Source of the DNA: Pithys albifrons albifrons
Lineage: Eukaryota; Chordata; Aves; Passeriformes; Thamnophilidae
Assembly: GCF_047495875.1 (NCBI RefSeq)
Contig: NC_092480.1
Coordinates: forward strand, 1,178,001 to 1,242,000
DNA length: 64,000 nucleotides
Direction of reading: 5' to 3'
Both the position numbers and the translations under genes were made by a program. The stretch's first letter is position 1. Each line of letters opens with the position of its first letter. Of this stretch, positions 31,262 through 43,500 are shown piece by piece. Below the pieces are notes generated by a model. That model had not been told where the DNA came from. It ran no database searches and saw nothing but the letters and a program-made list of their open reading frames with translations.

Positions 31262-33389
31262 TTCCCACGGGTTCCTTTGCGGAGAGGCTGGACCGCTCCC
31301 AGGTTTCAGAGCTTCCTTTCACCGCCTTTGCGCTGGGCTGCCTGATGGCACCTTATTCATTGCTTTGGTTCTCAGCCATGCCTTTGGTTCTGATCCATCC
31401 CTGGAAAGGAGGAGATGGGTACAGATGTGGATCGGCTGCTCCCCAGCTCGTTGGACCCACCCGGGCGGTCACAGAACAGTCCGCGTGCCCCCTCCCTGGG
31501 CTCAGTCCGTCCCTGGGTTCCAACACAGCTCTGGGAAGCAGGAGAGTGACCCACTTTGGGAAGTGCCCTGCGGGGACTCATTTATTCTGCTCCAGTGCGG
31601 AGTGGGTTAATGCCATCCTGGAGGGCTTTCCGGAGCCGGAGCCATGGAAAGGGGATCGGCAGTCTGGGTTTACAGCATGTGAATGAACCGAGAGATGCAA
31701 ATAGGGTCGGTGTTTGCCTTTTCGGGTCTAGGCTGCTGGTGGCTGGGGCTGGAGTGCTGGCAGCGGGCACATGTGCCACCCCGGGTCGGTATCCAGCGTT
31801 CTGCAGGGGGGCGAGAGGCAGTCGGTGCCTGCAGCAGGAGTGGGATCTGCATCTGGAGAGAAGTTGCAGCGAAGGCAGGGTGGCAATGCCTCCACTCCTC
31901 CTGTGTTTGGGCTGGGGCTGCGTCTGAGGAGAGCAGCCAGTCTGGCTGGGCTGTGACTCGGAGATGTGGCTGCAGTTGGCAAGGTCTGAGCCAAAGAATG
32001 GGCCATCAGGGGAAATGCCAGGGTCCAGAGTTTCCTGGTGCTGGCAGAGACAGAGATGATAACACTCAGGGCACGGGAGATAACAGAGCACGGTGACTGC
32101 GTGGTCTGGCTAAAATGGATGAGGACAGAGGTGAAATGGGAGTGGGTGGTGGTCCAAAAACCAGGGAGACTGTGAGAGGGAAAAGGTTAACAGGGTGATG
32201 AGAAACCAGGACTGGGTCTGCCTCTGTGTGCCTGGGACAAAGGGATCTGCTGTGCATTGCAAAAAGAGGTGACGGAAGGGACAGCCTCGGGCTGAGCTCC
32301 CTGTGCTTCCAGGCAGGTGCCTGGCTGAGCTCTGGCTCCTCACAAGGCGTCTCAGAACTTTCCATGTCGTTCTTCACCTGGTCTTCCCTCCTTCTCATCC
32401 TCCCACCTGGCAGCCCCATGCAGGAAACCCTCCCCACAACCCCAGGAAAAGGCACTGGAGATGGAGTAATGCTGTGGTGACTGCGCTGGGTAAACCAAAA
32501 GGGCTTTATGCTCTGCCAGTCCCTCTAGGAATTGCTTTCACCAAGGAGACACACAGTGACCCTGACACAGCCTGGCATCTCACCTTGTCCTGCCAAGAAT
32601 CACTTTTCTCCCCCACTCATCCTGGTTTTGGCTGTTCCCAAGGCTTTGCTGCCAGGATTCAGGCGGACTCATCTCCTGCCACTGCAGTAGCGTGGTAGTT
32701 TGTCTTGCACTGTCCCGCTGACAGCTCTGCCAGGATAAGCCAGTGGTGCATCTAGTGGTGCCTTGCCAAGCCCAGGGTACAGCCAGCTCTGCAATGTTCT
32801 GGGAGGATAATCCTCCCCCAAGCCTGCCCTGATCTCCGGGTGCCCTGCAGCCTGTGTGGGCGCCACTCTCGGCTGGACCAGTTCAGTGGTGGGTGCCCTG
32901 CAGCTGCAGGGGTGTCTGATCCCGTGTTGCCCCTTTATTCATTCATTTGTTTCATTCATTTGGGTGCTTGTGTGTGCTGGGGATGGCTCCTGAGCTGCAG
33001 GGCAGGACCAGCACAGTGCTGTGCTCTGTACAGCAGACTGGCAGTCCTTGCTAGACCCCAGGTCTGGATGCCTTGCCGAGGCAGGTAATTCCTCAAGTTC
33101 ACAATGTATTGTGCCAAATTCAACTGAGGAGATATATACAAGTATTTCTAAAACAGGCCATATGTAAGCTTTGAAGGCAGACAAGCTTTGCATATCAAGA
33201 AGAGGATAAGGGAACTCAGGATCCTCTACTGTAAGTGAAAAGTGCTGTGTGGACTTGTTGGCAAATGTGGTTTCTCAGCCTCTGAGCAGGATGAGAGGAA
33301 AGCAGGAGGCACTGCTTGACTTCTGGAAAACCTTTCATGTCCATCTGATCAATGCAATTTCATTTTGTTCCCATCCACGTATGCTGCTT

Positions 33390-33600
33390 CCCCTTTCAGA
33401 TAATGTTAGCTTTTTTTTTTCTGATAAGGAAATAAAAGTTCCCTGCTGTAAAAGCTGTAAGGAGTCTCTTATAAAAATCTGCTTTACAAATTATCTTTAA
33501 TGTGATCGGTTCAATCGTCCAGAACGGATTCAATTCGTGGTTCCTGCAGCCTTCTGTGCACATCTGCCCATCCATTTGAAACCAGGTATCAACTCATGCT
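33390..33600. promoter_or_regulatory. Candidate intronic conserved element
   Basis: AT-rich, non-repetitive block with AATGTTAGCTTTTTTTTTTC, ACAAATTATCTTTAATGTGA, TCGGTTCAATCGTCCAGAAC and GGATTCAATTCGTGG. Three CpGs in AT-rich context (TCGGTT, TCGTCC, AACGG) are unusual for neutral vertebrate DNA. Conservation not tested. Confidence 0.28.
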
Positions 33601-34431
33601 ACATTAGGGCTTCAGGATATTTGTATCAACAGGGGCTACTGAACAGCCCTGGGGGAAGGGCAGGAGAGTCTGAGAACACTTGCAGTTAAATTTATGCTTT
33701 ACAAGTCTTAACAATCTTTTTATCCCTGCCATGAAACTCGAACAGCTTGAGATGCAACCACAGAGAGCAGAGGCATCATCCTGTGCTTGGTCCTGCATCT
33801 GCACGTCTGGGTTTCTGTTTCCGAGTGCTCCCCTCGGTCTGGGGATGAATTCCTGTCTGCTGTCCCTGGGCTGCCTCCTGGGCCCCAGAGGGGCCTGTGA
33901 ACACTTTGCAAAGGGCTTTGAGACGCTCTGCAGGGGAGAGCTGCAGAGGTGGCTGAGGCTTTGACACAGGGTTTTTCCATCACGGCGTTTGAAAGCAGCA
34001 TTGAAGGGAGCTGTAGTGACCTGGAGGGCTGAGGTCAAGCTTGGCTGCAGCTGGAGGGAGGGTTCGTTTTTGGGGAGGTACAACAGCTCTCTGGTGTGCT
34101 GGGAATAGTCAGTGTGTCACTGCAGGACCTGGTCCATCTTGTACTTTATAGAGCTGCTTTAATATCCCATAGCAGCTTCCAAAACGCAGAAACAAAGTTG
34201 CCAGAGCCTTGTTCAGCCTTTGGTTTCGGTTCTGGGTTGTTAATTGTTTCTTTCCCCTGCCTGTCTCCTCTCAAAACTCAGAAACAGTAGCACCAGGCTA
34301 TTTCAGGAAGCAAAAGGGAGTCTTTTGCTGATATTTTCTCATTAAACCTGGCTTGTTGCAGTGGAACTGACCCATCAGGTTCTACCCTGGTGTGGTGAGC
34401 TGCTGAGTGTGACGTGGGTGAGGCGATGGCT

Positions 34432-34461
34432 GTGTGTGTGTGTGTGTCTGTTCTGTGTGTG

Positions 34462-34503
<42 letters not shown>

Positions 34504-34600
34504 TGTCTGTCTGTCTGTCTGTGTGTCTGTCTGTCTGTGTGTGTCTGTGTGTGTGTCTGTGTCTGTTCTGTGTGTGTCTGTGTCTGTTCTGTGTGTGAAT
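34432..34600. repeat. Compound (TG)n/(TCTG)n microsatellite
   Basis: About 170 bp of TG dinucleotides mixed with TCTG tetranucleotides and three TCTGTTCTGTGTG interruptions. It is probably highly length-polymorphic. Open frames here are cysteine/valine runs with no biological support. Confidence 0.95.
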
Positions 34601-35173
34601 GAGCCCCCTCCAAGCCCACAAGCAGGAGGGTGTGTGCCCGATGGCCAGAGAGCGCCAGGGCTGGCCCTGGTTGGTGCTGTTTGCTCCCTGAACCGGCAGA
34701 GTTAATCAAGCACGAGCTCCCAGCCCAATGCACATGGAGCCATTGGCAAAGAGACCACAGGGGCAGGGGCATCACCAGGTCCAGCAGCACATCCAGAACG
34801 GGGCGAGTGCTGGGATGAGCTGGTGCCCGACAGGATGCAGGTGCTGGCAGAGCCTGGCACTGCAGCTGGACCAGCCACAGAGCCAGGCCTAAAGGGAGGC
34901 ACTGAAGGATCCTTGGGGCACCACTCACACTTGAGCTGAATCACCACGGGAACCAGAAGAGCTGGTTGTCATGACCTGCTTCCACAGGCACCTCTTGCCC
35001 CCTGCTAGTGCCACTAAGGCTGGGGGCAGTGGGCACAGCCCCAGGGGGAGAGCAGTCAGTGGCCACCACCAGCCAGGGGAAGGCTCTTTCCCCTTCTCCT
35101 GTGCCCTGAGGAGTTGCACAGCACTGCCAGCAGACAGGGATGGTGGGGCAGCACCAGGGCAAAAAGATGTTTT

Positions 35174-35278
35174 AATCATAAAATGGTTTGAGTTGGAACG
35201 ACCTTAAAGATGATCTCATTCTAACCCCCCTGCCATGGGCAGGGACACCTTTCACTGGAGTAGTTTGCTCAAAGCCAA
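35174..35278 (-). mobile_element. CR1-type LINE fragment, minus orientation
   Basis: On the plus strand it reads AATCATAAAATGGTTTGAGT, then GGAACGACCTTAAAGATGAT, CCCCCTGCCATGGGCAGGGA and CACCTTTCACTGG. This is the reverse complement of the CR1 3' end. It is short and 5'-truncated. Confidence 0.92.
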
Positions 35279-38200
35279 AGTTTTTGGGAAGAGCAGGAGC
35301 CAGGCTGCCTGTGAGTGCTGCAGGGATGAGTTGGTCAGTGCTCAGATGGATGGTCCTCAGGGCTGCTGAGAAAGGGTTTGCCTCTTGCAACATCATTGCT
35401 CGAGGTCGTGGTGGCTCTTGCTCAGTGCCTTTCTCAGGCTTATCAGTGCAAAGAGCAGAAACAAATGAGGGAGGGACAAAGGTGCTCCAATCTCACAACC
35501 CCCAGAGATCTTGCTTTTCCCAATCTGTCGGATTAAATCAGGGCAGCTCTGCTGAAGGGTGAGCTGGTGCCGCCAGCCACTGGAGCTGGGACCCGCTTTG
35601 CATTGGAGACACTCATTGTGTTAATTACCGGAGCTCAGCCATCCCAGCACAGAGAATTCGGAGCTGTGCAGCCAGGCCTCCCTAACCCACATCAGTGTGC
35701 CAGGTGAACATTTGTTTAACTAAGGAGTGAAACCTCTCATGATACATCCTCTTGCATTCCTCCTGGCTACTGTCAAGCCACAGACACTCTCCTGGGTGTA
35801 CAGTTTTCTTTGCTTCTCCCAGTGAAGGTTTAGTCCAGACTAGATTGATGCAAACACTCACGTACCCTCCCAGGTGGGGTTTCAAGGGGAACTCCTCATT
35901 CCCATAGCAGAAAATTAGCCCCTACCCCAAGCTGCTCAAATGCAGAAGTATCACTCATGGGAGGAAGGACAGCTTCCTCTGTGGCAGCCAGGCAGTCACC
36001 TCCCTGTCCTTCCCCTCTGCCACCACGCTGGGTTTAAAGTCCTGCGTTTACAATCCCATCTCTTGTCACACAGAGAAATGGGAAGCAAAATCTGCAGGCT
36101 CAAGGGCTGCCCTTCCCAGCACTGTGTTACTTTATATGCCCTGTGCTGTCATCCTGTGTTCCAGCCTCCAAGGGCACCCGGGGACACGTGGGGAGTTTAT
36201 CACCTGGTGCCCATCCAGCGTTTCTCCCGTCTGGAGGCTGGTGCAGCCGTTCCCACAGACTGGCATCATCAGAGCTGCCGCAGCTCTCGGCTCTGCTGCA
36301 GTCCCAAGGCAGACAAACAGCAGCTACTGGCCATGAGAGCGGGAGAGAGCTCCAGTGCCTCGCTGTTCCCCAGCCTGGGAGGGAGGACAGGAGGTCCCAG
36401 ATGAGGGAGGGGCAGGGGAAATCTGGCCAGCACTGCCTTTTCCCTTCAGCATCTCTGTGGGGTGCTGGGGACGGGTAAGGAGGAACTGATCCAACGTGAT
36501 GAACCATCTCTTCTCCATTCCCCCACCATAAAGCAGTCCCTGCAGGAGGTTTATAATCCTCCTTTGACATTATTTGGTGTGATGCAAGAGGGAAGCCTTT
36601 CTAAGCACTATCCACCCAACTCTGCTGCTCTCCCTCACTCTGCTCCTGGCCCTGAGCCACACTGCTTGGGTTCTGGTGTAAGCACTGCTTTCCATCCCCA
36701 TTCAGCCTACAGGTGGGCAGGAAGAAGAGCTTAAGAGAGGCAGGATCTGTGTGACCCTCCTCCCTGGAGGTTAAAGCACAGGCATGGGGGGTTTCTGTTC
36801 CCCATCCCAGCCAGTTCACCTCTCTAGCTGCAGGAAACAGCAAAGTGCCTCCATCTGCTCCTGACCATGCAGGGATGCTACAGATGCAGTACAGGACCTG
36901 CAAATCACATCTCTGCCTTGGAGCAGCGGCAGGCACCAGATGGACCACCTGGCTGGGAGACAGCAGGTACTCCCAAGCCTGGTTAGTCAGGAGGACTCAG
37001 CCTCCATCTCTCTTCTCAGCACTTCTCTCTACCTGGGGAAGGTCTCTAATCAGGCAGTTTTTGGGTCCATTTGTCCTTTCTCCTGGAGGATCCATTCCTC
37101 ACCCCCGTGCTGGAGTGAGGCATCCAGAGCTTGTCCAGGAGTGACAGAGTGTCCCTGCAGCTCCCAGACAGTGGGTAACACGCAGCCTTTCTGCTCTGGG
37201 GATGGGCGAGAGCCATTCCCAGCACAAAGGGCTGTCTGTGCAGGACATGAGGGGGCTGGAAGGAAGAGCTCGTGGCCACCTGAGAGCAGAGCCAGCTCTG
37301 TTCTGTGTGTGAGGCTGCACACAGGCTGCTGCAGTCTCGTGGATCCACTGGAGATGCTGGATCTCACCTCGTATCTACTTTTTACACACGTGGCTAAAGC
37401 AGGTTTTATTCCTTATCCCCTGGCAGGACACCCTCTGGATCCAGGGGGTTACTGCTTGACACCATTCTCATTGTCCCCAGGAAAGAGAGCCCAGGGGGAC
37501 AGTCTGGGGACAGAGTTCTGCCTGTGGACTCAGGGTCTGATGCTAATGTGTAGAAGAGGCTGGTGTGACTCAAGAGCTCAAGCAAAGGCCTGTAATTAGA
37601 GGTTGTTGTGCTGAGTGTCCTGACAAAGCCAGGGGTTACAAATGGTCCATGATGGGCAGAAGTCACAGACCCAGGAGGGAGTTTAATATGATGAGCAGGG
37701 TTTACTGGGAGGCACATTCAGAGAGCTGGAGAGTTGAGGAGAAAGGTCAGGGTTTCTGTCACTCTCTTTTCCTGATTTCTGTGTAAAGCAGCTTGATACA
37801 GGATGGTTATGTTGGTCTGTGTGAGGAACTGTGGCACTCAGGGCAGGGAGAGCGGCAAGGGAGCAATGAACCCTTACCCTGTCCTTGAATAGCCAAAGAA
37901 ATGAGCCAGCTCAGCTCAGAGTCCAGTGCTGGGTGAGTTATCAGTTCTGTGGAGTCATAACTCACCTCTCACCCAAACCCATGGCCCTGATGAAGGTTCC
38001 CCCTGCCTTGAAACATCTCCTCACCCTTCCAGTGGACTGGGACTAGAAGTAACTCCATACAGAGCCTGCAGTCAGGAGGACACTGTTTTCACTGAGAATT
38101 AAAGCTGCATCAAGCTATGACTACAGTTTTTCTTAGGAAAGGGCATCCAATGGGCTTTAGTCTCTGACTTCTTTTGGGCCAGGTAGTCAGCAGAGACCCC

Positions 38201-39949
38201 TTGCAGGGTAAGCCCAGTGTCACATTCCCACCAGTGCTGATGGCCTTCCTAGCCTGGAGTGGCCAAAACGAGAGGAAAGGTTTAGGACAGGCACTCAAGG
38301 TCAGTTTAGGGGTTGTAAGTACACACAGGAAGAGGTTGTATTTCCTTGCTGCTCCTGCCTCTCACCTTACTTAGCCAAAGCCTGTGCCATGTGAGAAGCA
38401 ATGTTGTTTCAAGAGCTGGAACAGAAGGCAGCAGAGAGAGGTTTGGTGGTGCACAGCAGGGGCAACTGCACAAGCTGTTCATTCCTGGACCTCTTTGTGC
38501 TCTTCCCCTTGTCAGCTGTACCAGCACAGGGGCTGGGGGCAGTGCTGGAGAAAGGGGTATCTCTGCATATCAGGGAGAACCAGGGCTGTGCCCATTTATG
38601 GCCATGGAGGATCAGGGATGTGTTGCATAGCAGCATCCTTGCCATGCTGTAATTTCTCCCAGCTGCCAGTTTCCATGGGATACAGGACCCCTCTGGGCTC
38701 CCCAGCAGTGCTGCTGGGTGCTCCTGGTGTGAGCACTGCACCCCACAGCTGGGCAGGATGGGGTATTCCACTCAGGAAGGGTGAGTTCACTTCTGTGTGC
38801 CAAGGGGCTGAAGAAAGGGTGGTCTCAGCTCTCCTTCCTGCAGGACATCTGTGTGCTGAACGGGGCTGGTGTGGGAGCAGGAGAGGCCTGGAGCTCTGTG
38901 TGGGGGAGATCTATGAAGAGACTTCTACTGGTGATGGGGCTGAGCTTTGCCAAACTTATCTCATGCTCAGGTTCAGCAAGAACCCAGGGAAGGTGGGGAA
39001 GGGCTTACTGGGCTGTCCTTGCAGAGGGGATGATTACAGTGTGCTCTGATCTTCAGAGGTGGCTTGTTTGGGGATTTGCTTGGTGCTGTGATGCCTGATG
39101 TGCTCATGTAACCCTCTGATAGGAGTTGATAGGATCATTTTGGGAGGATGGCAGCAGTCCTGGCAGGGGGTGGGAGGGCTGGGAGGAAGAGGGACATGCA
39201 CAGAGCACAGCTTGTACCAAGGGCAGTGTTCTCCATGCCCGAGAGCCCAGGGGAGAATGAGGAGCAGGGCTCTGGCAGGAGGAGGGATGCAGTGGTTGCA
39301 GGGGAAGGCAGTGCCCTGGCAGTTCATCTTTGGGTCCTCCAGGAGAGCCAGGCTGAGGACTCTCACATCATCACCTCCCACTGCAGACTTGCCATGCAGG
39401 CTCATTCAGGCTGTTGACAAGATTTCCTAGATGACCTCCAAAACATGAGCCCACCACGCTCCCCACCCTGCACAGGGAGGGAAACATGAATGAACTGGAG
39501 GACAGCAAAGTGTCAGAAAGGAAAACTGGCCTGGTGATGCTGCACAAGGTGGTGGGTGGATTCCCTGCCCCAAAGCTCAGGTGTCCTCAGCACATCTGCT
39601 CCTGTGGGCAAAGCAGCACGTGGGCTCTGCCCTGGCTCCAGCTGCAGTGCCATGTCCTCCAGCTGACACCCACGAGCTGGTCCCTGTGTGCTGGTGCCCA
39701 TCCCTGCTGTGTCTGACTCCTGGCCCAGCCAACCAGGCTGCTGCTCCCACAATGGTGCTGCTGTGCAGAGCCTCTTCTCCCATGGGACCTTCTCCCAGAC
39801 ACCAAGCAGGCAGGAGCCACCCTCAGCATTGAGAGGTCTCCATTTGCATTTGCTGCTGGTTCAGTTGGGAGCTGAATTAGCAATTTGCCAGGGAAGGAAC
39901 CTTCATCCCCTGACTACCCCAGTCCTTCTGGGAGTTTGATTTCTCATCT

Positions 39950-40470
39950 CTCAACAGAATGACAGTGGTAGGAATGAATTCTCTGGGGCTAATATTGCCA
40001 GCTATCACACTATAGAAAGAAAATTCTTTCTTTCATGGCATGGCAGGAACAGACTTTCAAAAATGTACCCTGGTTTTTAAATACCCTTTTCGCCTGTGGT
40101 GTAAATACTAAAATGTGTTTTTTCTCTCCCTTCTCTCTCTCGGAGTTTAAAAATATCGTTAGCCTGGGGAGGTGCATCTTTCAGTGAGATTTATAACTGC
40201 TGCTCTCAAGTGATGTGGAAAATGAGCCTCCCTCTGCCCCATCCAGCCTGGCACCTTCCAAGAATTTATTCCCTTTATTTGCGTGAGCCTAAGAATAGTT
40301 AGAAGCTGCATCTTCCACCCAAGCACTCTAATTATTTAAGTTCTGTTTATGGCCAGTCTCAGGGGAGCTGAGTAGGTCGGGGCTGCTGATCCCTCCCTCC
40401 TCTGGATAATTCAGCCCTGCATTACTGCAGTTTGATAATGCTCAACAAATCACAGCTGCTGGATCTATTG
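39950..40470. promoter_or_regulatory. Candidate intronic conserved element
   Basis: The block has an even, non-repetitive AT-rich texture with CTGGGGCTAATATTGCCAGC, TTTAAAAATATCGTTAGCC, TGAGATTTATAACTGCTGC, CTTTATTTGCGTGAGCC, CACTCTAATTATTTAAGTTC and GTTTGATAATGCTC. Multiple TAAT and forkhead-like cores and no repeat similarity make it one of the better enhancer candidates here. Inferred from composition only. Confidence 0.35.
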
Positions 40471-40735
40471 CCCACGATGGATTGCCCTGGCTCTGGAAAT
40501 GGGAGCTGGGGGGAGCAGGATGTGCTTGGCCTCCTGTGTGAGCACAGAGCTGTGGCTCATTGATGCCCAGCCACCCAAGTCTGCTCAGTGCCCCGTGCCA
40601 TGCCCGTGCCAAGCTGCCTCATGGCTTACCCTGTGATCCCACGCTCAGTTTTGGCTCTGGAACCTGCTTCCGTGGGGAGGCAGGGGCTGGGATTGCCAAG
40701 AGATAGTGAGGAGGAAGAGGGAGGCTCCTTCCTTG

Positions 40736-40919
40736 GCATGGGCAGGTGAATGTTTGGGCTCTGCTGATGCCACTTTCCTTGGCATGGCCAGGTGAATGTT
40801 TGGGCTCTGCTGATGCCACTTTCCTTGGCATGGCCAGGTGAATGTTTGGGCTCTGCTGATGGCCACTTTCCTTGGCATGGCCAGGTGAATGTTTGGGCTC
40901 TGCTGATGGCCACTTTCCA
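40736..40919. repeat. 46-47 bp minisatellite, four units
   Basis: Four near-identical units of GGCATGGCCAGGTGAATGTT followed by TGGGCTCTGCTGATG(G)CCAC and TTTCCTT. The first two units have GATGCCAC and the last two GATGGCCAC, so the length shift of 1 bp happened once and was then copied. Confidence 0.95.
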
Positions 40920-41164
40920 CCTCTACAACCAACTGTGGCTGCCTCTGGTCTTACCCTGGTGCTGCACCCTCTTCCCACAGCATCCCTCCATCCCAATCTC
41001 TGCCATATCCCTGCCCAGCTATGGGGCTCCAGGCCATCTCTTCCATTTACCTGCTTGGCCAAGGGCAGGCTGGAGAGTTCTGGCAGTGAGAGGCTCCTTT
41101 CCCACCCCTTTCCAGCCTCAGGAAAGGTTCCTGAGCTGAAGGAATCTCATCTCCAGGAGCCTCG

Positions 41165-41310
41165 TGGCTGGCAGTGCCTCTGCTCCCGTCACGCTCCGTG
41201 ACGGAGACAGCGAGAGAGAGTTTGATTACATTATGACAAGCAACAGGGAGATGGAGTGAGAGCTGCAGCCTGCCTATTGTGATTCCAATTAGCAGGGGTA
41301 ATGTGGCCAA
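41165..41310. promoter_or_regulatory. Candidate element with CCGTCACG/CGTGACGG inverted repeat
   Basis: A perfect 8-bp inverted repeat with a 3-base spacer (CCGTCACG-CTC-CGTGACGG) occupies 41186-41204 and places two TGACG half-sites head to head. It is followed by TTTGATTACATTATGACAAG and TGATTCCAATTAGCAGGGG. Four CpGs in 19 bases stand out in a CpG-poor intron. TGACG is the CRE half-site (established). Function here is inferred. Confidence 0.33.
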
Positions 41311-41380
41311 GGCCTGACAGCTGTATCGACCCAGCTTCGGGTGGGGAGGACCCATAGCTGCAGTTTTCCAGGATGCCCAG

Positions 41381-41442
41381 GGCAGGGACCGGGCACATGG
41401 GCAGCTGTGGGGCAGGGACCGGGCACATGGGCAGCTGTGGGG
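41381..41442. repeat. 30-bp direct duplication
   Basis: GGGCAGGGACCGGGCACATG followed by GGCAGCTGTG occurs twice in tandem, and a third, partial copy (GGGCAGGGCAGG) follows. Confidence 0.93.
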
Positions 41443-43439
41443 CAGGGCAGGAGGAGACAGGCCTGGTTATAGCTGAGAACAGGAGCAGGCAATGCATCTC
41501 TGCATCCAAAATGCCAGAGGCAGCCTGGTAGTTCAGCTCTCTCTGGATTTGCCTCACAATCTGTGCAGCAAAACCCCCTTGGACCCCTCAGGATTTCTCT
41601 GCACCTGCAGGGTGAAGCAGGTTCCTCCTTGGTGTGCACGTGGGATGGGTTCCTCAGGCCTCAGTTTCCTCTCCAGACAGAGTGTACCCAAGTAAAATCA
41701 ATCAGCAGAGCTCTCCCTGCCAGGGAACAAAACCCCAGGGCTGCCTGGGAAGGGGAGGAAGGGGGAGTTCCCCTCTCACACTTGAAGGCAAGTCCTCAAG
41801 GTCAGAGCTGAGGCAGCCTGGCAGGGGCTGTGGGCAGGCTGGTGGTGCAGATGCTGGCTCAGCTGTACCCTTTCTGTGGTGAAGGGGAGGACTCCAATTT
41901 GCAGCTTTTTCCTGGTATTGATCTGAGACCTTTCACTGCCTCTAAACTCACTTTGGAAATAAAAGGCTGAAATCACTCTCTTGAAGTACATGTATTTTAT
42001 TTTGTATTCTTGACATTTCAAATGCTGCCATGCCCGTGGAGTACCTTACAGTTCCTCACTGGAAATGGCAATATCTGCTGCCTCACACCGACTCCTACCA
42101 GGCATGAATCAGCTTTTACTTACAGGGAAAGAATGGCCTGGAGGTGATGGCAAAGGCAGGCTGAGCTCAGAAGGGCTGGCAGCAGTTCTTGGCTTTGCCA
42201 CAAGCTCGCTGGAATCTCCTTGGCCACCTCCCTCACCTCTGAGTGCCTTCCCTGGTCGGGAGCTGCTGTCCCTGTCTCCTGTGCTCACATTGCCCCATGT
42301 CTGCAGGGTGTCCTGCACAGCTCCTCCTCCCCACTGGGCTCTCTCTGAGCAGGAGACCATTACAAAGCACAGGCAAAGGTGACTCCCCTTTGTTCTGTCA
42401 TTTTTCAGAGCAGGCAGGAGCTGACAGCTCCTCGCCCACATGTTTTAGAAGACAGGAAGTGCTTTCAATGTACAAATATCCTGTCAGTGTGGACACTGGA
42501 CCCGGTTTCTGCCTGCTCTGAGTGTGTGATGTGTGGGTTGACATCATGGAGGTGGGTGAACATGGGCCATTTGCTTCCCTGCCTGGTTTCATCTGAAGGT
42601 CTCTTGATTTCTTGCTCCACTGGTTTTGTTTGAGCCACTTCTGGTTTCCAGTCCCTGTCTGGGGGGTTGCAGGGCAGTGAGAGGTGTGGGCTGGACATCT
42701 CTCCCCAGCCCTGCTGCCCTCCCACCCACAGCCTGGCTCTTTGCTGGGCAGCACACCAGGAAAGGCTGTGACAGGTTGTGCTCTGTCCCTGGTGGATCTG
42801 TGGGTGCTGGGGCAGGAAGGATGCCATGCCAGGGCAACAGTGAGAGCCTTCAGATCCCTACAATGCGTTTTGCTTTTGCCCATAATTTCCTCCATGGCTG
42901 TGAGCAACATTCCTAACACTTCAGTTGCCCCATGGAGGTGACAGAAAAAATACCCTTTGCTGCATGAGTAGCCACTTCCAGAACTCTGGCCCTGCCATCA
43001 GAGGGCACAGGTAGCAGCAGACCCAGGCCTGACAAGCCAGGCACGTGTGAGCCATCACATGGCACTGATTATAGTTGCCTCAGACAGCAGATGGATTTAA
43101 ACAAGTGTCTTGATGCTGTAAAAGCTTTCTAGTCTCTCTCCTGGGTAGAACACAATTTTAGCCATATGCAGGAGTCTGTGGCATTCCAAGGCTGGGGGGA
43201 ACTGCAGAGAGAACCACAAGGAGCCATTTCATTATGTGGCCAAAAGAGCTGCAAGAGGCATTGAAGGAGGGACAGGAGGTTCATATCCAAGTTCAGTGCA
43301 GAAGAAAGAAAGCAGCAGAGTCAGCAGCTGCCTCCTGCCTGCCCACGGAGTCTGTCTGCACCCTCCTCCTCATCCCTGCAGCCCCAGTGCCCCCCAGCAA
43401 ACCAGGAGGACTTATTGCAAAATCCTGTCAGGGCAGAGA

Positions 43440-43500
43440 CAGAGATGGAGGGCCTAAAGTTTGATAATTGTTAATTATTACCCAAGCTTCCCAGGAGACC
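43440..43500. promoter_or_regulatory. Short TAAT-rich block
   Basis: GATAATTGTTAATTATTACC lies in otherwise GC-rich sequence. It has overlapping homeodomain-type TAAT cores. A weak enhancer candidate. Confidence 0.2.

Larger units (their letters stand above)
30783..34430 (+). other. Start of presumed intron 1
   Basis: The stretch begins with the consensus donor GTGAGT. It is CpG-rich to about 31200, with a short GGCTC repeat at about 31004-31025, then falls to normal composition. No second exon with matching phase-1 acceptor and Ig-domain-like sequence was found. A CNE-like AT-rich piece lies at about 33390-33600 (entered separately). Confidence 0.6.
34601..40735. other. Presumed intron 1, single-copy DNA
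   Basis: No exon is supportable. One CR1 fragment lies at 35174-35278. A candidate conserved block lies at about 39950-40470. The rest is moderately GC-rich and CpG-depleted. Confidence 0.55.

Noticed and set aside
30783..31345. Extension of the 30.7-kb frame to 31345 as a single-exon protein
   Set aside because: The consensus donor at 30783 and the loss of protein-like composition after it fit an intron better; the extension is CpG-island sequence.
34361..34705. Cysteine/valine-rich open frame
   Set aside because: It is translated TG/TCTG microsatellite.
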